A stretch of 57,646 nucleotides of DNA, from assembly GCA_910583885.1 (NCBI GenBank), contig CAJUAC010000012.1:1-57646 (forward strand), read 5' to 3'. Origin of the DNA: an uncultured Oscillospiraceae bacterium. GTDB lineage: Bacteria > Bacillota > Clostridia > Oscillospirales > Oscillospiraceae. Each line of letters opens with the position of its first letter. The stretch's first letter is position 1. The notes beneath the pieces are model-generated. The model searched no databases. It had not been told where the DNA came from and worked only from the letters and a program-made list of their open reading frames with translations. This document shows positions 30,361-38,955 of this stretch, piece by piece. Made by a program: the position numbers and the translations under genes.

Positions 30361-30452
30361 GCTATTGTCGAAAACTGCATAAATCAAAAGCGAAGCGTCG
30401 GGACACCCCGGCGCTTTTGCTATCCCATCCTGCGGGAAAGGAGGAAGGCGCA

Positions 30453-31886
30453 TTGGCTACAAGCCTAAAAGAACTCGGCCGCCTGGGGCAGAAACGCTAT
30501 GGCGGCTTTTTTTACGAAGAATTTCTGAAGGAGCTCCAAGGACGGAAGGGCATTGAGGTATTCCGGGAGATGTCCGAGAACGACGATGTGGTGGGCTCCA
30601 TCATTTTTGCCATTGAGCTCCTGATCCGGCAGACCACCTGGGATGTGCAGCCGGGCGGAGACAGCGCCAAGGACAAGGAGGCGGCTGAATTTGTACGGGG
30701 CTGCATGGATGATATGCAGGACACTTGGACGGACACCATCAGCGAAATCCTTTCCTTCTTGCCTTTCGGATGGAGCGCCCACGAGATCGTCTACAAGCGC
30801 CGGTGCGGCCGGAACCGCGACCTCCGCCTGCGAAGCAAGTACGATGACGCGCTGATCGGCTGGCAGAAGCTCCCCATCCGGGCCCAGGAGACGCTGTATG
30901 AGTGGCGGTATGATGAGCGGGACAATCTGGTGAGCATGGTCCAGATGCCGCCGCCGGACTTCGGACTGATTGAGATTCCGGCTGAAAAACTGCTGATGTT
31001 CCGCACCAAAAGCCGGAAGGGCAACCCCGAGGGGCGCAGTATCCTCCGCAACGCCTACCGGGACTGGTACTTCAAGCGCCGCATCCAAGAGATTGAGGGC
31101 ATTGGTGTGGAGCGTGATCTGGCGGGCCTCCCCACACTGACCGCCCCCGAGGGCATGAATATCTGGGATGAGGACGATCCCGAGATGGCCGCCATCCGGG
31201 TGGCAGCCGAGCGCATCGTGCAGAACATCCGCCGGGATAGCATGGAGGGCATTGTAAAGCCGTTCGGCTGGAGCCTGGAGCTGCTAAGTACCGGAGGCCG
31301 GCGGCAGTTCGACACCAACGCCATCATTGAGCGGTACGACACCCGCATCGCTATGACGGTCCTCGCTGACTTTGTGCTTCTGGGTCATCAGAATTCCGGG
31401 AGCTGGGCATTGTCCAGCGATAAGACCGAGCTGTTCAGCATGGCCATCGGCGCTTACTTGGACATCATCTGCGAGGTGTTCAACAATCATGCCATCCCGC
31501 AGCTGATAGATCTGAACGGCACACACTTTGCCGGGATCACCGACTACCCCCAGCTGACACACGGGGATATCGAGAGCCCGGACCTCCAGGCCCTGGGCAC
31601 GTTCATCAAGGATATGACCGGGGCTGGTATCCTGGTCCCCGACGAGGGCGTGGAGGACTACGTCCGAGAGGTGGGCGGCCTGCCTGAGCGCATCGGGGAG
31701 TATGGCACCCAGCTCAACCAGCGGAACCAGGAGCGCCAGCAGCAGGAGGAACAGGGCGAGCAGGGCGCAGCAGGGGCGACGTCAGGGCGTACAGTGGCCG
31801 ACGGTGAGGACCAGGAAGGGGAATTGCCCGAGGATGACGAAGGGGCCGTTGCGGCGGCTAAAAGGCGCCTTGGGAGGGATGTTTGA
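30453..31886 (+). CDS. Portal protein (DUF935, Mu gp29-like)
   Basis: A 477-aa protein that forms the DNA entry ring of the head. DUF935 features are FREMSENDDVVGSIIFAIEL near 34-53, TWDVQPGG, and RYDTRIAMTVLADFVLLGHQ in the second half, then the Glu/Gly-rich C-terminus. TTG at 30453 has AAAGGAGG upstream; the frame is open to 30351, in the promoter. The stop overlaps the MuF gene start, the usual order for portal and MuF proteins. Confidence 0.9.
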   Translation: MATSLKELGRLGQKRYGGFFYEEFLKELQGRKGIEVFREMSENDDVVGSIIFAIELLIRQTTWDVQPGGDSAKDKEAAEFVRGCMDDMQDTWTDTISEILSFLPFGWSAHEIVYKRRCGRNRDLRLRSKYDDALIGWQKLPIRAQETLYEWRYDERDNLVSMVQMPPPDFGLIEIPAEKLLMFRTKSRKGNPEGRSILRNAYRDWYFKRRIQEIEGIGVERDLAGLPTLTAPEGMNIWDEDDPEMAAIRVAAERIVQNIRRDSMEGIVKPFGWSLELLSTGGRRQFDTNAIIERYDTRIAMTVLADFVLLGHQNSGSWALSSDKTELFSMAIGAYLDIICEVFNNHAIPQLIDLNGTHFAGITDYPQLTHGDIESPDLQALGTFIKDMTGAGILVPDEGVEDYVREVGGLPERIGEYGTQLNQRNQERQQQEEQGEQGAAGATSGRTVADGEDQEGELPEDDEGAVAAAKRRLGRDV

Positions 31887-34800
31887 TGCTGGCTCACAGG
31901 TATGTCCTGAAGAAAAGCCCCATCCGAAAAGCGCAAAGCAAGTCGGCGCAGGATGCCCTGGACCAGCTGAACGCCTTCCTCAATGCCTCGGAGCCGGAGC
32001 CGGTCTACTGGCTGACCCGCCTCTGGAACGACCAGCAGCAGGCCATCACCTACAAGGAGCTCCGGGAAGCTATCGAGAGCGGCTATATCGACCAAAGCAC
32101 CTTGGCGGCCTGGCAGAACGACTACGCCAACTTCGTCAATGAGAAGCTGAAGCCCATCTGGGTGGATGCCATGACCGCCGGAACCGAGAAGCTCGTGGCG
32201 GCGCACCCGGACTTTTTCTTTGACCCAATGGGTGAGGGCGTCCGAAACTGGATGAACACCCACGGGGCTGAATGGGTGACGCAGATGAGCAACGAGCAGC
32301 GGGAGGCCATGGCCGCCATGATCGGCCACGCTTCCACCGGGGCCTGGACCGCCGACGAGCTGGCCCGCGCCATGCGCCCCACTATCGGGCTGACCAAGCC
32401 ACAGGCGGTTGCCAATCTGAACTATTTCCAAAACGTCAAGAGTTCGCTCCTGAAGAACAACCCCGGCATGAAGGAGGCGGAGGCAACCAAGCGGGCTCAG
32501 CACGCCGCAAATACCTATGCGGCCCAGCAGCACCGGGCCAGGGCCTACACCATCTCGACCACGGAACTGGCCTATGCCTACAACAAAGGCCAGGATGAGG
32601 GGGTGAAGCAGGCCATCCAGCTCGGGTACATGGGCAAGACGGTCCGCATTTGGAGTACTGCCGCCGATGGTGGCGTCTGCGAGATATGCGCCGCTTTGGA
32701 TGGCGTGGAGATTGGTATGGACGGCGAATTCGACTTCAAGGGCAAGGCTCTCTATGCCGGAAGCAAGGAAACGCCCCCCGCTCACCCTCGCTGCCGCTGC
32801 GCTGTGGACTACCACGAAATCGAGCCGCCTATCATCCCGCCGGAGCCGAAAGCCCCGCTTCCCGCCTGGGAACCGCAGGCCCCGCCTATCCCGGAGCCGC
32901 AGGCGCCTGCCATCCCTCACGGTTTGGCCGTCCCGGACGGTATGACCAGTCAAGGTCCGGCCAAGCTGGGCGGTACCGGGGAAATGGTCCAGTACAAGGA
33001 CGGCGGCGGGCAGTCCTGGCTATTCAAGCCCGCCCAGAGCAAATCAGGCACACCAGAGCCGTTCAGGGCCTACGTCCAGGAGGCAGGCTACAAGGTGCAG
33101 GCCATTGTGGACCCGGACACGGCGGTACCCGTCGGCACCGGGACGCTCGGTGGCCGGCTTGGTGCCTTCCAGAAGCGTGTGGACACTCTGGCCACGGCTC
33201 CGAATTTCAAAGCGTGGCAGGGCGGAACCGCACCGCTTGCGGACGGTTTTGCGGCGCAGTTCCAGCGAGAGCACGTCACAGACTGGCTCCTGGGGAACTT
33301 CGACAGCCATGGCGGCAACTTCGTGGTGGACAGCTCCGGTCGCTTGGTGGGTATCGACAAAGAACAGGCGTTCAAGTACATCGCCAAGGACGGCTCCAAA
33401 TCCATGAGCTACGCATTCCACCCCAACAAGAGCTATGGGGAGAAAGAGCCGATCTATAACACGATATACCGCCGGTTCGCCAAGGGAGAGATCGATCTCA
33501 ACCTGCAGGACACGCTGACGTACATCAAGCGAGTGGAGGCAATCTCGGACAATGAGTACCGGGAAATCTTCAGAAGCTATGCGGAAGCCCTCCATGGAAA
33601 GGGCCCGGAGGCTGAAAAGCTGTTGGATGCCATTGTAGAGAGAAAGGCCGCCCTCCGGGAGACCTATCGCAGCTTCTATGCTGACCTTTTGACGGAGCGT
33701 ACCGGGAAAAAGCAGATATTCATCTGGGCTGATGAGATGCAGGCCCATGTAAAGCAGCCTCTGGCGGCGGTGACCCACTCCCCGGATGTGCTGAAGCAGA
33801 TGAATATGGCCGAGCTGAAGCAGCTCGCCAAGCAGAAGGCCATCCCGTATTACAATAACTTCTCCAAGCCCCAGCTGGTGCAGGCCATATCTGACCCGGT
33901 CAAGGCCGTGGAGATCAGCGCCCAGACCAAGGCCCGGCTGCTGAGTCAGCGAGCCGCTCGTGCCGCCAATGTTACGGCGAAACCACCCCTGGTTCCGAAA
34001 GGTGCCTTGGGCGCATCGGACGTGTTCAAGGATATGAGCATCGTCCCGGCGCACCGCATAGGCGTCCCCGTCTACAGCGACAAGGGTATGGTGGAGGGGC
34101 TGAACCTGACCGCCCGCCGGGTGTCTGTTGACGGCTCCGAGGTCTATGAGCTGGTGGGAAAGCTGACCGAATCTACCTGGTCGGCCACCTGGGACACCCT
34201 CAAGGGGCAAAGTGAAATCCGCCAGTTCGTCTTTGAAAAGGCGGATGATACGCTCGCCCTCCTGTCCAGCCGTCCCATCAACATGAGCGGGGTCAACCTA
34301 AAGGCCCGTGTCCTGGAGGACGGCGACAGTAAGCTGGAGCTATATGTGCATAATGGCTCCAAGCAGTACAAGGGCTGGAAGGGCTTCTTCCGGCTCCGTG
34401 TTGCCGCCACTTCAAACGGTGCGGCGGACGCTAAGGCGGCAAAGGATATGCTGGAGCGTGTGGGCTTGGTTGATTTGACCTCCACCCCAACCACCGAGGC
34501 AGAATCCATCTTCAAGAAAACCCGCCTCCTGTGGCAGAACGCCCCCGGCAGAATGTCGGAGCTGAACGGCTTGACAGGAAAAGCCCTGACAGATAAACTG
34601 GATGCGATGCTGACCGAGGAGGGACTGACCAAGCGCGTCGGGAACCTGGTGACGCAGACGGTTTTCGATGGGTATTCGACCGTCGTGGAGCAGGGCATCA
34701 GCAAGGAGTACAGCAAGGCGGGCCTGCGCTACGTCTGGGCGGGGGTAAACAGTGATGATGCGGTGGTGAGTATCCTCCAGGGGAAAGGCTTCATGTCCAC

Positions 34801-35269
34801 TAATACCCGGAGCCTGGCCGGAATGGACTTCACCGGAGCAAGCCCGGAGTCCGATATGGGTACGGGCGGCAGCGACAGTGTCTTTACCCGCATCGGCGTC
34901 CAGATGAAGAAAGGCTCACAGCCGCGCTTTGATAACTGCTACATGGGCGGCGGGTACCGGATCATCATCAGCCCGGAAGTCATGGAGCGCACCGACTGGT
35001 ACGCATATGATCATGACAACTATGGCTCAACCAGCGATCTGGCCAGACGGTCTACTCCGCTGGACTTCATCAATAGCATGGCGACCAAATACCGCAGCGG
35101 AAACGAGATCATGTTCCGCCGCGGCATCCCCAAGGAGCAGTTCACTGGCATTGTCTGCCCAAGCGACGTCAAACGGGCGAAGCTCCTGGATAAATTAAAA
35201 AAAGCGGGCATTACCAAGGTGAACGGTGTGCCCATCCAAGATTTTGTGAGAGTGGGTGAGGAAATATGA
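31886..35269 (+). CDS. MuF head morphogenesis protein with kinase-like and ADP-ribosyltransferase-like domains
   Basis: A 1127-aa minor head protein, about three times the usual length. Residues about 130-310 are the MuF/SPP1 gp7 domain, with CEICAALDG near 263 and PPAHPRCRCAV near 295-303. Residues about 355-600 look like a HipA/PI3-kinase-type fold: WLFKPA near 377 (possible ATP Lys), NFDSHGGNF near 470-478 (catalytic loop) and GIDKEQAF near 489 (metal site). A SAP-like helical pair follows (MAELKQLAKQKAIPYYNNFS near 640). The C-terminus (about 900-1127) resembles an arginine-type ADP-ribosyltransferase: LRYVWAG near 947, GFMSTN near 968 and GNEIMFRRGIP near 1073. Such proteins can enter the host with phage DNA as effectors. 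The first Glu of the usual E-x-E is not seen, so activity is uncertain. Confidence 0.8.
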   Translation: MLAHRYVLKKSPIRKAQSKSAQDALDQLNAFLNASEPEPVYWLTRLWNDQQQAITYKELREAIESGYIDQSTLAAWQNDYANFVNEKLKPIWVDAMTAGTEKLVAAHPDFFFDPMGEGVRNWMNTHGAEWVTQMSNEQREAMAAMIGHASTGAWTADELARAMRPTIGLTKPQAVANLNYFQNVKSSLLKNNPGMKEAEATKRAQHAANTYAAQQHRARAYTISTTELAYAYNKGQDEGVKQAIQLGYMGKTVRIWSTAADGGVCEICAALDGVEIGMDGEFDFKGKALYAGSKETPPAHPRCRCAVDYHEIEPPIIPPEPKAPLPAWEPQAPPIPEPQAPAIPHGLAVPDGMTSQGPAKLGGTGEMVQYKDGGGQSWLFKPAQSKSGTPEPFRAYVQEAGYKVQAIVDPDTAVPVGTGTLGGRLGAFQKRVDTLATAPNFKAWQGGTAPLADGFAAQFQREHVTDWLLGNFDSHGGNFVVDSSGRLVGIDKEQAFKYIAKDGSKSMSYAFHPNKSYGEKEPIYNTIYRRFAKGEIDLNLQDTLTYIKRVEAISDNEYREIFRSYAEALHGKGPEAEKLLDAIVERKAALRETYRSFYADLLTERTGKKQIFIWADEMQAHVKQPLAAVTHSPDVLKQMNMAELKQLAKQKAIPYYNNFSKPQLVQAISDPVKAVEISAQTKARLLSQRAARAANVTAKPPLVPKGALGASDVFKDMSIVPAHRIGVPVYSDKGMVEGLNLTARRVSVDGSEVYELVGKLTESTWSATWDTLKGQSEIRQFVFEKADDTLALLSSRPINMSGVNLKARVLEDGDSKLELYVHNGSKQYKGWKGFFRLRVAATSNGAADAKAAKDMLERVGLVDLTSTPTTEAESIFKKTRLLWQNAPGRMSELNGLTGKALTDKLDAMLTEEGLTKRVGNLVTQTVFDGYSTVVEQGISKEYSKAGLRYVWAGVNSDDAVVSILQGKGFMSTNTRSLAGMDFTGASPESDMGTGGSDSVFTRIGVQMKKGSQPRFDNCYMGGGYRIIISPEVMERTDWYAYDHDNYGSTSDLARRSTPLDFINSMATKYRSGNEIMFRRGIPKEQFTGIVCPSDVKRAKLLDKLKKAGITKVNGVPIQDFVRVGEEI

Positions 35270-35628
35270 TCGACCGCCGGAAGGTCTATTACTACCGTGT
35301 GACCGGGGAGCCGAAATACACCGGACTGGCTATGGACTGCCAAATGCACCAGCGGGACCGGGAGGATTGGAAAGAGCTCTGGTTTTTTGACACAATCCGC
35401 CCGCATATGTTCGAGGGCGAGATCGTCAGGGAGACTGAGGACGGCTTTGTATTCCGCTCCGATGAGACCATTCCCGGCGAGTGGGTTTTCAAAGAGCTCA
35501 CTATCGAGGACTACCGCCGCTGGGTGCATAAGTACATCGGTGCCGGGGAGATCGTGGCGGAGAGGATTCACACCACGGCTGACCTCCATGAGTGGTACCG
35601 GAAAAAATACGGCTTCCCATTTGAATGA
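35266..35628 (+). CDS. Unknown protein coupled to the MuF fusion (possible immunity or partner)
   Basis: A 120-aa acidic, aromatic-rich protein (RKVYYYRVTGEPKYTGLAMD, then DWKELWFFDTIRPHMFEGEI) overlapping the MuF gene stop by 4 nt (ATGA). No family recognised. Its position right after a toxin-like protein is that of an immunity protein. It may equally be a head component. A hairpin follows it. Confidence 0.6.
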   Translation: MIDRRKVYYYRVTGEPKYTGLAMDCQMHQRDREDWKELWFFDTIRPHMFEGEIVRETEDGFVFRSDETIPGEWVFKELTIEDYRRWVHKYIGAGEIVAERIHTTADLHEWYRKKYGFPFE

Positions 35629-35639
35629 CAATGGGTACC

Positions 35640-35663
35640 AGGCCGCTCCTGTTGGGGCGGCCT
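35640..35663 (+). terminator. Hairpin after the MuF unit
   Basis: A 10-bp stem with one G-U pair (35640-35649 with 35654-35663) followed by TATTCT. The T-run is weak, so it may only reduce readthrough into the capsid genes. Confidence 0.45.
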
Positions 35664-35691
35664 TATTCTATGCCCGGAAGGGGTGATGTGT

Positions 35692-36156
35692 ATGTTTTCC
35701 TTCAACGAGCTGGCCGGTCGGCAGCCCGCCAGCGTAAAAAAGACCGCTGGCACCATATCCGGCCGATTTGCTATCAAAAAGGCCGACGAGGATAAGCACC
35801 TGGCCTTCGGCTGGGCCTATGTATCTCAGGATGAGGGCGGCAATCAGACCGAGGACCATTCCGGCGATCAGTTGGAGCCCGAGGAGCTGGAATCTGCCGC
35901 CTATCAGTTCGTGGAGCTGTACCGCGAGGGCGGCGAAATGCACGAGCGGGGCGGATGTGCCGTCCTGGTAGAGAGCATGGTGTTCACCAAGGAGAAGCAG
36001 CAGGCCCTCGGCATCCCGGACGGCACACTCCCTGTTGGCTGGTGGATCGGCTTCAAGGTCACTGATGAGGATGTGTGGTCCAAGGTAAAAAACGGTACCT
36101 ATCCCATGTTCAGCATCGAAGGAACCGCAATCCGGGAGGAGTTCGAGGAGCAGTAG
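35692..36156 (+). CDS. XkdF-like prohead protease
   Basis: A 154-aa protein matching the XkdF/peptidase S78-like pattern: FGWAYVSQDEGG, EDHSGDQLEPEELESAAY, VESMVFTKEKQQALGIP, GWWIGFKV and MFSIEGTAIREEF. This family matures the prohead in PBSX-like phages. ATG 35692 is chosen for distance from GGAAGGGG; GTG 35683 and ATG 35686 are also open. It precedes the scaffold gene. Confidence 0.85.
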   Translation: MFSFNELAGRQPASVKKTAGTISGRFAIKKADEDKHLAFGWAYVSQDEGGNQTEDHSGDQLEPEELESAAYQFVELYREGGEMHERGGCAVLVESMVFTKEKQQALGIPDGTLPVGWWIGFKVTDEDVWSKVKNGTYPMFSIEGTAIREEFEEQ

Positions 36157-36168
36157 CGGTAGACCGAG

Positions 36169-36190
36169 AAGCGCTGGGAGACCGGCGCTT
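36169..36190 (+). terminator. Short hairpin between protease and scaffold genes
   Basis: A 9-bp stem with one G-U pair (36169-36177 with 36182-36190) followed by TTCTGTTTAT. Weak terminator or processing site. Confidence 0.35.
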
Positions 36191-36229
36191 TTCTGTTTAT
36201 AACACACCAGAAAGAAAGGAGGAAGTGCG

Positions 36230-37489
36230 GTGCCCGCAAAATTAAAGGGCCTGAAAGTGACGAAGGTGGATTTTGTGGATGCGGGGGACAACAAACGGGC
36301 CGATGTGCTGCTGTTTAAGCATAGGGACGGTCAGTCGGAGTCCCCATCCCCGGAGCCTGAAGCTGGTGGGCCTGGAATCCTGAAGCGGTTCCTCACCTGG
36401 ATCGCCAAGGCCGCCGGTGCGTCCGCCGAGGAATTGGACGCTGCCTTGGAGGCTGTGGAAAAGGACGCCACCACGTTCGACGAGAAGCTGGCGCAGCGCC
36501 AAAGGCGCCAGGCGGCGGACGAGATTTGGGACTACTGCTGGATGCTCAATGATAGTCTTTGCTCCATCTTCTGGGATGATGAAGTCCCGGATGGGGACAA
36601 AGGGCCGAAATTGGAGACCAGCGTGGATGAATTTGTCGCTGCCGTCAAGGCGGCGATTCCCAAATGGGTGGAGGGGACTCCGGCCCGGATCGCAAAGGAG
36701 CAGTCCGCCATTGCACCCGAGCGTCTGGAACTCGCCAAGCGCACCTACAAGCGCTTGGGCGAACTAATCGCCAAGGCAGAATCCACGGAACCGGCGGAAG
36801 AGCCGGAAACGCCCCCCGACGGCGGGGCGGAAAATCCCACTGACAAGGAAGGAGTTTTTGATGACATGAAAATCGACAAGAGCAAGCTGACCCCGGAGGA
36901 GGTAGCCGCCCTGGAGGCTATCGAGAAAAAGGCCGGTATCCCCGACGAGCCGCCTGTGGGCGGCGACACGCCCCCCGTCTCCACCCCGGCCCCGGAGCCC
37001 GCCCCCACTGCCAAGGCCGCCCCCGCGCCCGCCCCTGCGGCCCCTGTGGCCGATGATGGCGGTGAGGACATCTACAAGGGACTGCACCCCGCTGTGCGGG
37101 CCGAGCTGGAGCGCCTGCGGAAGCAGGCTGATGCCGCTGAGGAGCGGGAGCTTCAGGAGGTCGCCAAGAAGTATGAGCTCATCGGCAAGAAAGCCGAGGA
37201 GCTGGTCCCCCTGCTGAAAAGCCTGAAAGCGGCTGGCGGCGACGCCTATGCCCAGATGATTACGGTTCTGGATGCCAGCGTTGCGGCGGTGGAGAAGTCC
37301 GGCATCTTTTCCGAGATTGGCAAGAGCGGCGGTGCCACCACCAGTAGTGCGGATGGCGCCTGGGCCCAGATCGAGAAACACGCTGAGACCATCCAGAAAG
37401 CGGCCCCCACCCTAACGTGGGCTGAAGCTGTGGATAAGGCGTGTGAGCAGTACCCCGACCTCGTGCATGAGTACGAGAGCGGCCGATAA
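36230..37489 (+). CDS. Capsid scaffold protein, long form
   Basis: A 419-aa protein. The N-terminal 200 residues are helical and charged (LKGLKVTKVDFVDAGDNKRA, then the Glu/Pro-rich EPAEEPETPPDGG), related to XkdF-type N-terminal parts by eye; the second half has a Pro/Ala-rich hinge (near 240-275), a coiled coil (AELERLRKQADAAEERELQE) and a helical C-terminus, as in scaffolds. GTG start with AGGAGG. A good internal start (36866) would give a scaffold-only product. Confidence 0.72.
   Translation: MPAKLKGLKVTKVDFVDAGDNKRADVLLFKHRDGQSESPSPEPEAGGPGILKRFLTWIAKAAGASAEELDAALEAVEKDATTFDEKLAQRQRRQAADEIWDYCWMLNDSLCSIFWDDEVPDGDKGPKLETSVDEFVAAVKAAIPKWVEGTPARIAKEQSAIAPERLELAKRTYKRLGELIAKAESTEPAEEPETPPDGGAENPTDKEGVFDDMKIDKSKLTPEEVAALEAIEKKAGIPDEPPVGGDTPPVSTPAPEPAPTAKAAPAPAPAAPVADDGGEDIYKGLHPAVRAELERLRKQADAAEERELQEVAKKYELIGKKAEELVPLLKSLKAAGGDAYAQMITVLDASVAAVEKSGIFSEIGKSGGATTSSADGAWAQIEKHAETIQKAAPTLTWAEAVDKACEQYPDLVHEYESGR
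36866..37489 (+). CDS. Possible short scaffold form from an internal start
   Basis: In frame with the long form, ATG 36866 (MKIDKSKLTPEEVAALEAIE) is preceded by AAGGAAGGAG at 11 nt. The resulting 207-aa product is the hinge, coiled coil and C-terminus. This is like lambda C/Nu3, where the scaffold is made from an internal start. Inferred from the start signal only. Confidence 0.5.
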   Translation: MKIDKSKLTPEEVAALEAIEKKAGIPDEPPVGGDTPPVSTPAPEPAPTAKAAPAPAPAAPVADDGGEDIYKGLHPAVRAELERLRKQADAAEERELQEVAKKYELIGKKAEELVPLLKSLKAAGGDAYAQMITVLDASVAAVEKSGIFSEIGKSGGATTSSADGAWAQIEKHAETIQKAAPTLTWAEAVDKACEQYPDLVHEYESGR

Positions 37490-37505
37490 GGAAGGAGGAG
37501 CGACA

Positions 37506-37889
37506 ATGTATCACGGTACTGGCATCAACGACAGCGCCACTATTGTGGCGAAAGCCGCCGCCAACATCCAAGGCGGCGCTTTTCTGGCGGCTATGCTCAC
37601 TAAGGACGGCGTTGCTGTTGCGAAGGCGGGTGAAACGGCCATCGGCATCATGATCCCCGAGACGGACAGCCCCAAGACGGGCGAGGACGTCAACATTCAG
37701 GTCAAGGATATCGGCTTGGCCATGGTCGGAGCAGCTGTAGAGGCTGGCGATCTGCTCGCCAGCGACGCCAATGGCAAGCTGGTGAAGGCCGAGGCTGGGG
37801 CCTTCATTCTTGCCACTGCCCTGGGTGCGGCTGCCGCCGCCGACCAGGTGATTTCCGTTCAGATCATTAAGGCCGGTTATGCGGCCTAA
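37506..37889 (+). CDS. Capsid decoration protein (DUF2190-like)
   Basis: A 127-aa, Ala/Gly-rich beta protein (YHGTGINDSATIVAKAAANI, then AAVEAGDLLASDANGKLVKA), the layout of DUF2190 head decoration proteins placed just before the major capsid gene. AGGAGG upstream. It would bind outside the capsid and stabilise it. Confidence 0.78.
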   Translation: MYHGTGINDSATIVAKAAANIQGGAFLAAMLTKDGVAVAKAGETAIGIMIPETDSPKTGEDVNIQVKDIGLAMVGAAVEAGDLLASDANGKLVKAEAGAFILATALGAAAAADQVISVQIIKAGYAA

Positions 37890-37911
37890 TAAGCGAAAGG
37901 AGTAACACATA

Positions 37912-38943
37912 ATGGGTATGAATCCGAGAAGCACCACCGCCGGCCTCCAGGCTCAGATCGCCAAAGGCTGGCGGCCCAACAGCTATCTCACCAATATGTC
38001 CATGGCCTACTTCGCCAACCCCGGCGATTTCGTGGCCCCCTGCGTCTTCCCCATCTGCCCCGTCGGTCAGTCCAGCAGCTATTACTATAAGTTCAGCAAG
38101 GCGGACCTGGCCCGCGACAACGTGCAGCGCAAGCCCGCCTATGGAAAGGTGCAGCCCGCCGTCTTCGGCCAGACCGATGACACCTACAAGTGCGAGGTTG
38201 ACCAGGTGATCGTGGGCATCGACCAGATCAGCACTCTGGACTACCAGCGCAGCCGCGCCCCCGGTGTTGCGGACCCCCGCCGCGCCAAGGTGCGCTTTGC
38301 TACGGAGCAGATGCTTCTCCACCAGGACATCATCTTTGCCCGGAACTTCTTCCATGCAGGGGTCTGGGGCCAGGAGTGGTCCGGCGTAGCTGCCACCCCC
38401 AGCGGTAGCCAGTTCCTGAAGTTCAGCGATGCCAACTTTGACCCGGTGCATTTCTTCGATGAGCGCATCCGGGACATCAAGCAGAGCGGCCGCCGCACCC
38501 CCAACCGTCTGGCCCTGGGTTATGATGCCTATCTTGGCCTGAAGGAGCACCCGGACATCCTGGAGCGGATCAAGTATACCGGCACCACCGCCAACCCCGC
38601 CAAAGTGACCCCCGCCGTCCTGGCGCAGCTCTTCGGCGTGGAGCAGGTGAAGGTTCTGGAGAGCACCTACAATGCCGCCGGCGTCGGCCAGGATGAAGAT
38701 ATGCAGTTCATCTGCGACACTAAGGGCGCCCTGCTGTGCTACGCCACCCCCAGCCCCGCTATCGACGAGCCGTCCGCCGGTTATATTTTCACCTGGGATA
38801 TGCTGGGCAACGGCGCTCACGTCGCTTTTGACCAGTTCGACGGCGAAAAGGGCACCCACACCGAGTTCGTGGAGGGCCTGATGTCCACCGATATGCGGAA
38901 GACCGCCGACGATCTGGCGATGTACTTCAAGGACTGCGTGTAA
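37912..38943 (+). CDS. Major capsid protein
   Basis: A 343-aa protein after scaffold and decoration genes. It has MNPRSTTAGLQAQIAKGWRP, AYFANPGDFVAPCVFPICPV, DQVIVGIDQISTLDYQRSR and NRLALGYDAYLGLKEHPDIL, the layout of Mu/E-type major capsid proteins in PBSX-type and related phages. AAAGGAG upstream, no sign of truncation. Codon use is strongly C-ending, as in highly expressed genes. Confidence 0.88.
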   Translation: MGMNPRSTTAGLQAQIAKGWRPNSYLTNMSMAYFANPGDFVAPCVFPICPVGQSSSYYYKFSKADLARDNVQRKPAYGKVQPAVFGQTDDTYKCEVDQVIVGIDQISTLDYQRSRAPGVADPRRAKVRFATEQMLLHQDIIFARNFFHAGVWGQEWSGVAATPSGSQFLKFSDANFDPVHFFDERIRDIKQSGRRTPNRLALGYDAYLGLKEHPDILERIKYTGTTANPAKVTPAVLAQLFGVEQVKVLESTYNAAGVGQDEDMQFICDTKGALLCYATPSPAIDEPSAGYIFTWDMLGNGAHVAFDQFDGEKGTHTEFVEGLMSTDMRKTADDLAMYFKDCV

Positions 38944-38955
38944 GGGAGGGCAACC

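Noticed and set aside
35387..35686. 99-codon frame inside the gene after the MuF fusion
   Set aside because: Shadow frame, Arg/Ser-rich, no start signal.
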